NCBI GenBank assembly: GCA_031263155.1
Contig: JAISGK010000002.1
Location: 1-52,043, forward strand
DNA from: Clostridiales bacterium
GTDB lineage: Bacteria; Bacillota; Clostridia; Lachnospirales; WQUN01
DNA: 52,043 nt
Direction of reading: 5' to 3'
The notes under the pieces were generated by a model. That model did not search any database and was not told the origin of the DNA. It was given only the letters and a program-made list of their open reading frames with translations. The translations under genes and the position numbers were made by a program. Shown here in pieces: positions 11,637 to 19,960 of the stretch. The first letter of the stretch is position 1. Every line of letters starts with the position of its first letter.

Positions 11637-13526
11637 TCACGCCAGTGAAATGGAGTACTTTTTTAACCAATAATTTATTTGAAGCAAATAGGATATCATT
11701 TGCGGCCCCGCCATCAATTGCCCAAACCATGGCTTGCCATAATCAAAGTCGCTGTGCATAAACTCCCGCGCCTTATCGGCATCTATAAAATCATGCACGG
11801 GCGCGCTTTTGTCATTTAGCACATCCAAAAATCTCTCTCGCACTATCTGCTCATATCGCGGGTGATACGTTTTGGGATAAGGACTTTTTTTGCGATTTAA
11901 GATTTCTGGGGGCAGCAGATCTGCTCCCGCTTTTCGCAGCAGATTTTTCACAACCCCACCCTCGCATTTTATAGACCAGGGTACATTAAACACGTACTCC
12001 ATTATTCTATGATCTGCGTATGGAACCCTCGCCTCCAGGCCAGAATACATGCTAACCCTATCCATGCGATCCAATAACGTGCTCATAAACCATTTTAGAT
12101 TAAGATACGAAAGCTCGCGCCTACGCCTTTCGGTGGCGTTTTCACTATAAGGCGATTGCAAAGCGGGCACATCGGCTATGGATTCCGCATATCGCGCCTG
12201 CACATAATCAATAAGCTCCGTTTCCGGCAATGCATCCTGCTTCAACATAGATGTGCGAACAGAGAGATCCTTTGACCAGGGAAAAGTCGTTGCTTCAAAC
12301 ATATCTTGCCTGTGAAACCATGGGTAGCCTCCAAATATTTCATCGGCGCACTCACCTGTTAACGCGACTTTGTTGTACTTCTTTACGCGTTCGCAAAAAT
12401 ATAACAATGACGCGTCAACGTCGGCCATGCCGGGCAAATCTTTGGCGTCTACCGCTTTGTAGAGATAATCTGCCAAATCTTCGCTGTCACATTCCAAATA
12501 GGTATGGTTGGTATTTAGGTGTTTTAGCATTTTGTCAACGTATGGCCTATCCTCTTCCGCTTGAAAATTGGACGACTTGAAATATTTCTTGTTATCAACA
12601 AAGTCAAACGAAAATGTGTTTAATGGACGCCCTGTTTCACGCAGCGAGGCATCGTTGGCTATAGCGGTTATCAAACTACTGTCCACACCGCCGGATAAAA
12701 AGGAGCATATTGGTACATCACTAACCATCTGCCTTTTTATGGCGTCTGAAACAAGAAAGCGCACGTAGTTCACGGTCTCTTGCGGCGAGTCGGTGTGTGG
12801 TACGCTCTCTAGCTTCCAATAAAATTGCTCGGCGGCGGAGATCTCATTGTTATGTTTGCCTACGACAATATACGCGCCGGGTTTTACCTCGTTTACGCCT
12901 TTAAATACGCCCACGCCATGAGTCCGCGCGGGGCCAAGCCCGAATATCTCGCACAAGCCCAACCGATCTATCACGGGTTTTATGCCCGGATACTGAAACA
13001 GCACCTTTAACTCCGAGCCAAATACGAATTCACCGTTTCTAACGGTATAGAACAGCGGCTTCACGCCCGCCCTGTCTCTCGCCAGGTACAGCTTTTTTTC
13101 TTTGCCGTTCCAGAACGCAAACGCGTAAATGCCGTTTAGTTGCTTTATAAATTCCCAACCATAATGTATAAGCCCGGTAAGAATAACCTCCGTGTCCGAA
13201 GTGGACCTGAAATGATAGCACTTTTGTAGCAGGTCAAGCTTAAGTTCGTCGGCATTGTATATTTCACCATTGTAAACGAGCGCGTAATCATTTCCGTCTA
13301 TCGCCTTAACCATCGGCTGGCTCCCGTTCTCGACATCTCGAATGGAAAGCCGCGCTTGAGACAACCCGCAAACAACATTCGCCTCTCTGGACGCGATGGA
13401 TAAATATTCGCCGTTTTCATCTGGGCCGCGTCGATTAACCGCAGCCCTCATATCCTTTAACACATTGAGATATTTACCATTGCTCATCCGCTCATTTGTA
13501 TTAAAAAAGCCCGCTATTCCGCACAT
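11637..13526 (-). CDS. asnB: Asparagine synthetase (glutamine-hydrolysing)
   Basis: Makes asparagine from aspartate, glutamine and ATP. The mature protein must start with the Cys nucleophile, so the ATG at 13526 (Met-Cys-Gly-Ile-Ala-Gly) is chosen; it follows GGAGGG. The N-terminal Ntn glutaminase domain shows RGPDENGEY and YNGEIYN. The synthetase domain (~210-600) has the ATP pyrophosphatase loop FLSGGVDSSLITAIA, TGECADEIFGGYPWF and LEARVPYADHRIMEY. The length of 629 residues is normal for the AsnB/AsnO type. It ends in its own terminator, and the upstream transporter gene is 22 bp away on the same strand, so they may be co-transcribed. Confidence 0.95.
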   Translation of the reverse strand: MCGIAGFFNTNERMSNGKYLNVLKDMRAAVNRRGPDENGEYLSIASREANVVCGLSQARLSIRDVENGSQPMVKAIDGNDYALVYNGEIYNADELKLDLLQKCYHFRSTSDTEVILTGLIHYGWEFIKQLNGIYAFAFWNGKEKKLYLARDRAGVKPLFYTVRNGEFVFGSELKVLFQYPGIKPVIDRLGLCEIFGLGPARTHGVGVFKGVNEVKPGAYIVVGKHNNEISAAEQFYWKLESVPHTDSPQETVNYVRFLVSDAIKRQMVSDVPICSFLSGGVDSSLITAIANDASLRETGRPLNTFSFDFVDNKKYFKSSNFQAEEDRPYVDKMLKHLNTNHTYLECDSEDLADYLYKAVDAKDLPGMADVDASLLYFCERVKKYNKVALTGECADEIFGGYPWFHRQDMFEATTFPWSKDLSVRTSMLKQDALPETELIDYVQARYAESIADVPALQSPYSENATERRRRELSYLNLKWFMSTLLDRMDRVSMYSGLEARVPYADHRIMEYVFNVPWSIKCEGGVVKNLLRKAGADLLPPEILNRKKSPYPKTYHPRYEQIVRERFLDVLNDKSAPVHDFIDADKAREFMHSDFDYGKPWFGQLMAGPQMISYLLQINYWLKKYSISLA

Positions 13527-13548
13527 TTCGCCCTCCAATCAATGTGCG

Positions 13549-14940
13549 CTATACCAATAAGCATGCAACTATAAATGTAGCGCCAAAACCAATCAAAACT
13601 GGTATCAGATTGCGCCGTACCAATTCTACCGGCTGCACACCGCATATAGCCGCCGCTGGTATAACCGCCCAGGGCACAATAACACCGCCGCCTACCCATA
13701 CCGTTACCAACTGGCCCCAGGCGGCAAGCGTGTTTACATTAAGATTAAGCGCGCTGCCAAACAATTTGGCCATAGCGCCGGAAAGCGGAATCCCCGAGAA
13801 TCCCGAACCATCCAGGCCCGTCAGCACACTGCACACCATTTGGACGAAAACGACGGGCACTTTGCTAAGGCTTACGACGCTTGAAAGGTTAAGGGCCCAG
13901 TCGGCAAGTATGCCACTTTGCGTTATACCCGCAAACTTGTCGCCCAGAATGCCTGCCAGGTCGCCGCCGCCCAGAAAGAAAAAGCCGCCAATTACTATAA
14001 CAGACGAAAATATCTCTATTCCAAACACAAAGCCCTCGCGCACAAACGACGCCGCTTTGTCAAAGCACTCTTCTTTGTACGCGCAAATAGACGCAGCACA
14101 TAGAAGGATAGCCGCAGTCCCGCTCACCATAGCCATGCCGTCGCCGCCTTTTAGATCGAAGACAAGCATGGCGGCAATGTTGGCGGCAAAAGCCAAAGGC
14201 GTTATGATTGCAATGGCTGTCGCTAATTTGCTGGGTTTTTTGATAATAATCGTTTCGTCAGATTTTACCGCAACCGGTTTGGAAAAGCCGATTTTGTTGC
14301 GAATCATAAAATATGCCGCCACTGTAGTGACAACCGCCATGGTGATATACAAGGGTATACCCGCCTTGCTGATATCTGCGGCGGTAACCCCTCCTCCAAC
14401 CGCAGTAGCTGATATGCTCGGCGATCCTTGAATAACAAAGTCAGAACTAAGGGCAATACCGTGACCAAAAATATTCATAGCCATCGCTACGCCTATGGCT
14501 GGCAAACCTGAACGCACAGCTATGGGCAGCAGCATTGCTCCTATTAACGCTACGGCAGGCGACGGCCATAAAAAATATGAAGCTACAAGCATCATAATGC
14601 CAACTATCCAATACGCGGATGTGGGGTTTTTTATTATCTTTGCTCCGGGCATCATCATAACGCGATCAGCTCCGATAGCGGAAAGTACTTTAGAAAGGGC
14701 GGTTACAAGGGTGATAGTGATAATGATGTCCAAAAAGCTCTTTGCGCCGTTATAGGCCGTGCTAAAAACAGAGGTAATCGCGGCGATAAAATCCAAGTTG
14801 CCGCTTCCTAAAAGTCCTATTAAAAATGTGGCAAGTACAGCGGGCAGTATAGCCTCTTTGCGCAAAATCATTACGACCAGTACAGCGATAACTCCAACAA
14901 GGTAAATTGCATGCACAGAGGTGATTGGTGGAACCGTCAT
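13549..14940 (-). CDS. Polytopic membrane transporter, ion-transporter-superfamily-like
   Basis: A 463-residue integral membrane protein with about 11-12 hydrophobic segments. Two Gly/Ser/Pro-rich re-entrant-like stretches, WPSPAVALIGAMLLPIAVRS and IALSSDFVIQGSPSISATA, and a large central loop (~235-255) suggest the inverted-repeat architecture of the ion transporter (gluconate/citrate/dicarboxylate) superfamily. The substrate cannot be read from the sequence. The ATG at 14940 is preferred because AAGGAG lies 8 nt upstream; the in-frame GTG and ATG just before it are too close. It precedes asnB by 22 bp, so an amino-acid-related role is possible but unproven. Confidence 0.65.
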   Translation of the reverse strand: MTVPPITSVHAIYLVGVIAVLVVMILRKEAILPAVLATFLIGLLGSGNLDFIAAITSVFSTAYNGAKSFLDIIITITLVTALSKVLSAIGADRVMMMPGAKIIKNPTSAYWIVGIMMLVASYFLWPSPAVALIGAMLLPIAVRSGLPAIGVAMAMNIFGHGIALSSDFVIQGSPSISATAVGGGVTAADISKAGIPLYITMAVVTTVAAYFMIRNKIGFSKPVAVKSDETIIIKKPSKLATAIAIITPLAFAANIAAMLVFDLKGGDGMAMVSGTAAILLCAASICAYKEECFDKAASFVREGFVFGIEIFSSVIVIGGFFFLGGGDLAGILGDKFAGITQSGILADWALNLSSVVSLSKVPVVFVQMVCSVLTGLDGSGFSGIPLSGAMAKLFGSALNLNVNTLAAWGQLVTVWVGGGVIVPWAVIPAAAICGVQPVELVRRNLIPVLIGFGATFIVACLLV

Positions 14941-15200
14941 ATCCATCACTCCTTATAGTAGTTTCTCTGACATACTATTCGGAGGCTTGAATATTGGTAC
15001 ATATTTGGGCAAAAAAAGAACGCTGGTTAGCGTCGAAGTCATTTATTTTTTATATGTAAACTTCTGCAATCCAATAATTCTACAGCGAAACTTTAGCAAC
15101 AACAAGTTGGAGCAACTGTATAGATGAGGTCAAAAAAGGATAAGTTATAGATGTTACTGCCGACTTGTATCGAGCGGTAATTTTTGGAAAGCAGGTGAAC

Positions 15201-16460
15201 ATGATGAGGCGGTTAATTTTGCCTTTTACAGGTATTGTGTCTATGAGCGCAATGGTATATATTCTGTATCTCATAATAACATTCCCAAATCAAATAAATT
15301 TAGTCGAAAACATGCCTCACAACCTGGAGTTTAATTCTCCATTTTCAGCGGAAATAGTACCGGACACAGTAACCGCGCTTAAGGTGAACAGCAAGCCGGT
15401 TGCGGACAATATAAACGTAAAACTAAGCGATGGCTTGACCATAGAATCCGATTCGGGCACGGTAAAAATGACACTTAACGCTTTCGGCATGCCGATTAAA
15501 AGCGTCAACGTTGACGTAGTACCCGAACTGGAGATTATACCCTGCGGGCTCACCGTAGGGGTGGAGATAAACACAGCCGGCGTGCTCGTAGTAGCGACTG
15601 GAACTGTGAAAGGCTATGATGGCGAGTCGTACAGCCCGAGCGAAGGTAAACTGTTGAGCGGCGATTTGATCGTTGACGTTAACGGTAAGTCGATGACTGA
15701 CAAAGATATTTTTATAGAAGAGATAAGGCAGAGCGACAACTTGCAGATAAAACTCATGCGTGATAACGAAATTGTTAACATAGAGATAACGCCTGTAAAG
15801 TCCGCCAATGAGAGTAGGCTCATTGGCGCTTGGGTGCGTGACGCCACACGCGGGATCGGAACGGTTACGTATTACAACCCCAGCAACAACGCGTTTGGCG
15901 CGTTAGGTCATGGTATTTTGGACGTAGACACCAAACAATTGATCAGTGTGCGTGATGGCAAGATAATGGAAGCAAAGATAACGGATGTGAAGAAAGGCTC
16001 AAAGGGTTCTCCCGGCGAGTTGGTAGGCGAGTTATACGAGTCAACATCACTGGGTGAGGTGAAGCTCAATACCCCATTTGGCATATATGGCACGATGGAC
16101 CTGCAAGGCATCGGCAAACTTGAGAAAGAGAAAAAGGCCATAGCCTTGCAAGATCAAGTTCATGAAGGCCCGGCCAAAATATACAGCGACGTTGATGACG
16201 AGGTGATAGAGTATGACGTTTTTATCGAGAGCCTCAATCGCTTTAGCAATGATGACACAAAAGGCTTAGTGTTGCGCATAACCGACCCCACGTTGCTACA
16301 CAAAACCAACGGCATAGTGCAGGGCATGAGTGGTAGCCCCATCATTCAAAATGACAAAGTCATTGGTGCGGTTACCCATGTATTCGTGCAAGACCCGACT
16401 AAAGGTTATGGTATTTTTATAGAGAACATGCTTAAGCAGGAGCGGAAGATAGCTTCGTAG
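15201..16460 (+). CDS. spoIVB: SpoIVB-type serine peptidase (family S55)
   Basis: Sporulation signalling protease secreted from the forespore; it triggers pro-sigma-K processing. The protein has an N-terminal membrane anchor (~4-28), a PDZ domain (~105-200, with the GLTVGVEINTAGVLVVATG and LLSGDLIVDVNGKS elements) and the S55 domain. Probable catalytic residues are His237 in GALGHGILD and Ser377 in QGMSGSPII, close to the positions known in Bacillus subtilis. The ATG at 15201 follows GCAGGTG; the adjacent ATG at 15204 is equally possible. In most spore formers spo0A follows directly, but here a terminator and a recombinase gene follow. Confidence 0.9.
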   Translation: MMRRLILPFTGIVSMSAMVYILYLIITFPNQINLVENMPHNLEFNSPFSAEIVPDTVTALKVNSKPVADNINVKLSDGLTIESDSGTVKMTLNAFGMPIKSVNVDVVPELEIIPCGLTVGVEINTAGVLVVATGTVKGYDGESYSPSEGKLLSGDLIVDVNGKSMTDKDIFIEEIRQSDNLQIKLMRDNEIVNIEITPVKSANESRLIGAWVRDATRGIGTVTYYNPSNNAFGALGHGILDVDTKQLISVRDGKIMEAKITDVKKGSKGSPGELVGELYESTSLGEVKLNTPFGIYGTMDLQGIGKLEKEKKAIALQDQVHEGPAKIYSDVDDEVIEYDVFIESLNRFSNDDTKGLVLRITDPTLLHKTNGIVQGMSGSPIIQNDKVIGAVTHVFVQDPTKGYGIFIENMLKQERKIAS

Positions 16461-16820
16461 GGCTTCGCATTGCTCACTTTAAATATTTTTTCAAAAAACA
16501 TTTTAACAAAAACCGGGTTTGGCATCGCCCGGTTTTTTATAATAATTTCTGGAAGTGAGACAATTTTTAATCCCAGGTCCTCAAACGCGCATAAGAATTC
16601 CTATAATAATACTACTTAGGTTCTACGCGTTAGAAATTAGAACTGCTACATAGATTTTTAACTTCCCAAAAATCGGGGAATCTGAGCGTGTGCCCAATCC
16701 TCTTAAATGGTAATATTTCACTTTTGGAGCTAAAGACTCCCCTGCGTTTTAGCCGACTAACGATATGTAACCGTTCTAAAAAAAACAGTGGATGGGTTTT
16801 AAATTTTGGGAGGGATTTTT
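16461..16820 (+). other. Intergenic region between spoIVB and the recombinase
   Basis: It holds the spoIVB terminator near its start and then about 280 bp of AT-rich sequence without an open frame of note. A strong ribosome site (GGGAGGG) ends it. I see no clear promoter or attachment-site repeat. Confidence 0.5.
16508..16537 (+). terminator. Rho-independent terminator of spoIVB
   Basis: Ten-base arms AAAAACCGGG and CCCGGTTTTT enclose a 10-nt loop; the T-tract continues for six residues. Confidence 0.9.
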
Positions 16821-17387
16821 ATGGCCACAACAGAGCCGATACGTAACGTAGATCATGTACACGCCCTTTACAACTACTTTTTGAAGAAAGGGGAAATAAG
16901 AAACAACCTGCTCATTGTTATGGCGGTGCATACAGCTCTGCGTATAGGCGATCTGCTAAGCCTTAAATGGGATGATGTATATGACTTCACAAATAATAGC
17001 TTCCATTCGTTTATATCAGTGCGGGAACACAAAACCGGCAAGTCAAATCATATACCTTTGCACCCGGATATAACTCTCGCGCTAAACAAATATATGTACG
17101 TCGCCCGCCCAGGGGTGTATTTGTTTAGCAATCCTAAAATCGGCAAGCCAATAAGCCGCGTGCAGGCGCATCGCATAATTCGCCACGCTTGCGAGGCGCT
17201 AAAATTACCAGCCACGTTTTCGTGCCATTCGCTGCGAAAGACTTTCGGCTATCACGCGTGGAAAACGGGTGTGCCACCCGTAGTTATCATGGATATCTAC
17301 AATCACGTTTCATTCGCGGTAACGCAGAGATACCTTGGCATCACACAAGATGATAGAAACGACGCCTACTTGCAGGTTTCAATATGA
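16821..17387 (+). CDS. Tyrosine recombinase with catalytic domain only
   Basis: A 188-residue site-specific recombinase/integrase-like protein. The full catalytic set is visible: Arg41 in TALRIGDLL, Lys71 in HKTGK, His136 and Arg139 in HSLRKTFGYH, His162 in YNHVSF, and nucleophile Tyr171 in QRYLGI. The usual N-terminal core-binding (SAM-like) domain is absent: only ~15 residues precede the catalytic fold. The ATG at 16821 follows GGGAGGG with 5-nt spacing. Such short integrases occur in Bacillota; the role may be resolution, inversion, or a leftover of an integrated element. No obvious inversion repeats flank it. Confidence 0.85.
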   Translation: MATTEPIRNVDHVHALYNYFLKKGEIRNNLLIVMAVHTALRIGDLLSLKWDDVYDFTNNSFHSFISVREHKTGKSNHIPLHPDITLALNKYMYVARPGVYLFSNPKIGKPISRVQAHRIIRHACEALKLPATFSCHSLRKTFGYHAWKTGVPPVVIMDIYNHVSFAVTQRYLGITQDDRNDAYLQVSI

Positions 17388-17435
17388 CATTGCCCTATTA
17401 GTTATTAATTCTCGTTGCTATTAATTTTCTTTGGA

Positions 17436-17469
17436 GGAAGATGCCACGCTCAAAAGGCGAGCATCTTCC
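17436..17469. terminator. Hairpin between convergent genes
   Basis: A perfect 9-bp stem (GGAAGATGC / GCATCTTCC) with an inner CGC/GCG pairing lies between the recombinase and the convergent membrane-protein gene, directly at the latter's stop. There is no long T-tract on either strand, so a bidirectional terminator is likely but not certain. Confidence 0.5.
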
Positions 17470-18150
17470 TTATCCCCAGATAAATCCTGTATTGTTGGCC
17501 GCTTTTTCTATACCATAGTATCCCATTGCAATCAGCCACACGTAGCACAGCGTCTTTGGCAGCATAAGCATACCGACAATCGGCGCGGCGCCCGCGAACA
17601 GCACGACGGGTATGTAAAACAAAAACGACAGCAGCACCGCCAGCCAAGCAAAGCGAAACGCCTTGTCGCTTTTAGCGGTTTGCGCGAACAGCCAAATAAT
17701 CAACGCGCCGATCAGCACAAATGGAATGTTACGTATAATGCCCCACGTTAATGAGGGATCCGCGCTTAACCAGTTGTTCGCGGGGTGTATACACGCAAAT
17801 ACGCGCACAGCGGCAAGGGCGTATAACGTCATAGTCATCGCGGTGTTTTTGCCGCTCTTGTTCCTTTGACGCCAAAAATGATACATCATGACATAAAAAA
17901 CCGTCATGGTGATAGAAGTAACAAGCGTACCAAATCCCAGCGCGGCGGGGATCTCATCAATTTTGTTTGCCAACAGACCGTAAATGCGCGGCACTAGATG
18001 AAACGCGTCGCCACCCACCAACACAAGCGTCAACACGCCGAACAAATGCCGCTGACTGTTGCCGCGACTTTGCGACAACATAAGAACGCCCATCGCGCAT
18101 ACACAAACCAGATAACATATGCAGAATATTGCCTCCATAATCGCGCCCAT
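17470..18150 (-). CDS. Polytopic membrane protein of unknown function
   Basis: A 226-residue protein with about seven hydrophobic segments spread over its whole length and almost no soluble domain. Notable polar residues within the membrane part include HLVPRIYGLL (~51-60) and CIHPANNWLSADPS. I do not recognise the family with confidence. The start at 18150 follows GGAGGG. Its upstream 44 bp, including the ribosome site, are a near copy of the sequence between ohrR and mntA, suggesting that it once followed ohrR directly in the peroxide-response operon. Confidence 0.6.
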   Translation of the reverse strand: MGAIMEAIFCICYLVCVCAMGVLMLSQSRGNSQRHLFGVLTLVLVGGDAFHLVPRIYGLLANKIDEIPAALGFGTLVTSITMTVFYVMMYHFWRQRNKSGKNTAMTMTLYALAAVRVFACIHPANNWLSADPSLTWGIIRNIPFVLIGALIIWLFAQTAKSDKAFRFAWLAVLLSFLFYIPVVLFAGAAPIVGMLMLPKTLCYVWLIAMGYYGIEKAANNTGFIWG

Positions 18151-18192
18151 TGCAGACCCTCCAATTTATTCGACGTGTTCCAACTGACCGAT
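18149..18192. repeat. Direct repeat copy A flanking the mntA-hepT module
   Basis: About 44 bp matching 18934-18978 with only a few differences; the shared core includes GTGTTCCAACTGACCGAT. It carries a copy of the last codons of ohrR (...QLEH, then a stop) plus the ribosome-binding site of the next gene. Confidence 0.85.
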
Positions 18193-18238
18193 TCAATGGC
18201 ATTCGATTACTCACCTATATCTACTTCCCGCTAAAGCA

Positions 18239-18625
18239 TCATTCGTTCGCCATCGGATCAAACGGCGAAAATTTTTTTCCATGCTGAACAATTATTCCCT
18301 CGCAAAAAGCCAATATGATCGGCGCGTCTATTGTAGCCGCATCCCAAATAATTGACTTGTCCATGGATATATAATTGTGCGCAAAAAAGTTTCTCATACC
18401 TCTTATAGCTCCCCAAGGAATTTTGTCTTTTGTCGCTTCTTTGAATTCTGGAGATAGCCCTCCGCACAGTTCACCAATCTGCATCAGTTTCATTGAAACT
18501 GAGTCATAATAATCACTGTCACTTGAAAAAATCTCAAAGTCTTTGCCAAAACGGATTATTGCGTCGGCAATCCCCTCGGCGTATCCTTTCATATGCCATA
18601 CTCGCTGAAAATCACTGCTTTTCAT
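18239..18625 (-). CDS. hepT: HepT-like RNase toxin of a type VII TA pair
   Basis: A 128-residue HEPN-fold protein. The diagnostic R-X4-H-X-Y motif is Arg78-NFFA-His83-Asn-Tyr85. In characterised systems this motif cuts RNA and the Tyr is AMPylated by the partner nucleotidyltransferase, which neutralises the toxin. The start at 18625 overlaps the mntA stop by 14 bp, the normal antitoxin-first arrangement. All motif residues are present, so the toxin looks intact. Confidence 0.88.
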   Translation of the reverse strand: MKSSDFQRVWHMKGYAEGIADAIIRFGKDFEIFSSDSDYYDSVSMKLMQIGELCGGLSPEFKEATKDKIPWGAIRGMRNFFAHNYISMDKSIIWDAATIDAPIILAFCEGIIVQHGKKFSPFDPMANE

Positions 18626-18935
18626 ATATACTCACTCTTTCGTGCATGATATTTCGGATGAACCACGGCGAGCGCTTGCGCTCAACCGGATCGGCAAGCG
18701 ATTCTTCCGTAACAAGATCTATGCCTTTGCCCAAAGCTGTTTGCAATTCATCATATAACGCACCGAACGCAAGACCACGCACATTTGAGCCTTGACGCGG
18801 AAACAGAAAATCTATGTCGCTGCTTTCCGTCGCATCCCCCCGGGCGTAGGAACCGAACAGATACATGGCTGATATACCGTATTTCTGCGCTATCGGCGCA
18901 ACGCGAACGCTGATTTCACTTAGCGTATAAAGCAT
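18612..18935 (-). CDS. mntA: MntA-like minimal nucleotidyltransferase antitoxin
   Basis: A 107-residue protein with the polymerase-beta nucleotidyltransferase signature GSYARGDATESSDIDF (Gly28-Ser29, Asp40-x-Asp42). In MntA/HepT pairs this enzyme transfers AMP units to the HepT tyrosine. The ATG at 18935 is preferred since GGAGGG precedes it and it begins the conserved fold; a longer frame upstream would run through the ohrR end. It is followed by hepT with a 14-bp overlap. Confidence 0.88.
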   Translation of the reverse strand: MLYTLSEISVRVAPIAQKYGISAMYLFGSYARGDATESSDIDFLFPRQGSNVRGLAFGALYDELQTALGKGIDLVTEESLADPVERKRSPWFIRNIMHERVSIYEKQ

Positions 18936-18978
18936 TGCAATGCCCTCCAATCTATTCGGCGTGTTCCAACTGACCGAT
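18934..18978. repeat. Direct repeat copy B flanking the mntA-hepT module
   Basis: Original context of the repeat: the 3' end of ohrR and the spacer with the mntA ribosome site. The copies lie ~785 bp apart in the same orientation, enclosing mntA and hepT. Confidence 0.85.
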
Positions 18979-19389
18979 GATTTTATACAAAAGCCCATAC
19001 AACCTTGCCGCTTCTTCGGATGAAAGGTTAATACAAGCGCCAATCTTTGCTGGAATGGCGGCGGCTTGTTCGCGCAACAGCGCGCCTTTTTTCGCGAGCG
19101 ATACGATAAGTTCCCTCTCGTCTTTGTCAGAGCGCGATCGGGTTACAATGCCGTCTTTCTCAAGCTTTTTCAAAAGCGGGGTGAGCGTCCCCGAATCAAG
19201 ATAAAGACGCTTGCCTAGCGCCTTTACATTCATTGGACTTTCTTCCCACAGCACCATCATAACGATATACTGTGTGTAGGTAAGGCCAATATCGTCAAGG
19301 AATGGTTTGTATTTTTTTACTACCTCACGTGAGGCGGCGTACAGCGGGAAACAAAGCTGATTTTCTAGCTTTAACTGCTCATAATTCAT
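18952..19389 (-). CDS. ohrR: MarR-family organic-hydroperoxide sensor, OhrR type
   Basis: A 145-residue winged-helix repressor. The N-terminal ENQLCFPLYAASREV contains the reactive cysteine (Cys13) that defines the OhrR group; its oxidation releases DNA. The DNA-binding region spans ~50-100 (NVKALGKRLYLDSGTLTPLL, then RSRSDKDEREL in the wing). It follows gpx by 5 bp, so repressor and peroxidase share a transcript that it probably autoregulates. The usual partner Ohr is absent; a glutathione peroxidase takes its place. Confidence 0.9.
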   Translation of the reverse strand: MNYEQLKLENQLCFPLYAASREVVKKYKPFLDDIGLTYTQYIVMMVLWEESPMNVKALGKRLYLDSGTLTPLLKKLEKDGIVTRSRSDKDERELIVSLAKKGALLREQAAAIPAKIGACINLSSEEAARLYGLLYKIIGQLEHAE

Positions 19390-19394
19390 TCTAA

Positions 19395-19874
19395 CTAAAT
19401 CCCCAATAGTTTTTTTATTTCGCTGTCAATGGCATCGGGTGTTTTTGTAGGCGAGAACCGGGCAATGGCTTCGCCGTTGCGGTCGATAAGGAACTTTGTA
19501 AAATTCCACTTAATATCGTCTCCGAATATCCCGCCCTTTTGTTTTTTGAGCCACTTGTACAGCGGACTCGCGCCATCGCCGTTAACCTCGATTTTTTTGA
19601 AGCGTGGGAAGGTCGTGGCGTAGTTAGATGTGCAGAAATTTCCGATTTCCGCATCCGTACCGGGGGCTTGGTGTCCGAATTGATTGCAGGGAAAGTCAAG
19701 GACTTCAAACTCATGCTCACGATACTTGTCGTACAGGGATTGCAGACCGCTGTATTGCGGCGTGAAACCGCAGCCTGTCGCAGTGTTGACAACGAGAAGG
19801 GCCTTGCCGCGATAGTCAGACAGGCTGACATCGTTCCCGCTCGTGTCTGTGACAGTAAAATCATAGACCGACAT
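19395..19874 (-). CDS. Glutathione peroxidase family thiol peroxidase
   Basis: A 159-residue thioredoxin-fold peroxidase that reduces hydroperoxides. The catalytic Cys35 is in NTATGCGFTPQY (cysteine instead of selenocysteine); the partner Gln is in FPCNQFG and the Trp in KWNFTKFL. Bacterial Cys-type members often use thioredoxin as reductant. The ATG at 19874 follows GGAGG at 7 nt; the in-frame TTG at 19889 is less suitable. It is first in the gpx-ohrR operon. Confidence 0.93.
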   Translation of the reverse strand: MSVYDFTVTDTSGNDVSLSDYRGKALLVVNTATGCGFTPQYSGLQSLYDKYREHEFEVLDFPCNQFGHQAPGTDAEIGNFCTSNYATTFPRFKKIEVNGDGASPLYKWLKKQKGGIFGDDIKWNFTKFLIDRNGEAIARFSPTKTPDAIDSEIKKLLGI

Positions 19875-19905
19875 ATTGATTGCCTCCAATTTAATTTATC
19901 CAAAC

Positions 19906-19937
19906 TAAATTATGAGCAATTTATATCCGCGTGTCAA
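19906..19937 (-). promoter_or_regulatory. Promoter with overlapping dyad, likely OhrR operator
   Basis: On the minus strand TTGACA (19932-19937) and CATAAT (19909-19914) are spaced by 17 bp. A dyad TAAATT-N6-AATTTA (19906-19923) covers the -10, a suitable position for an AT-rich OhrR-type operator. The promoter is well supported; the operator is inference. Confidence 0.6.
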
Positions 19938-19960
19938 GAGGCAAATCATCACCAATGCCT

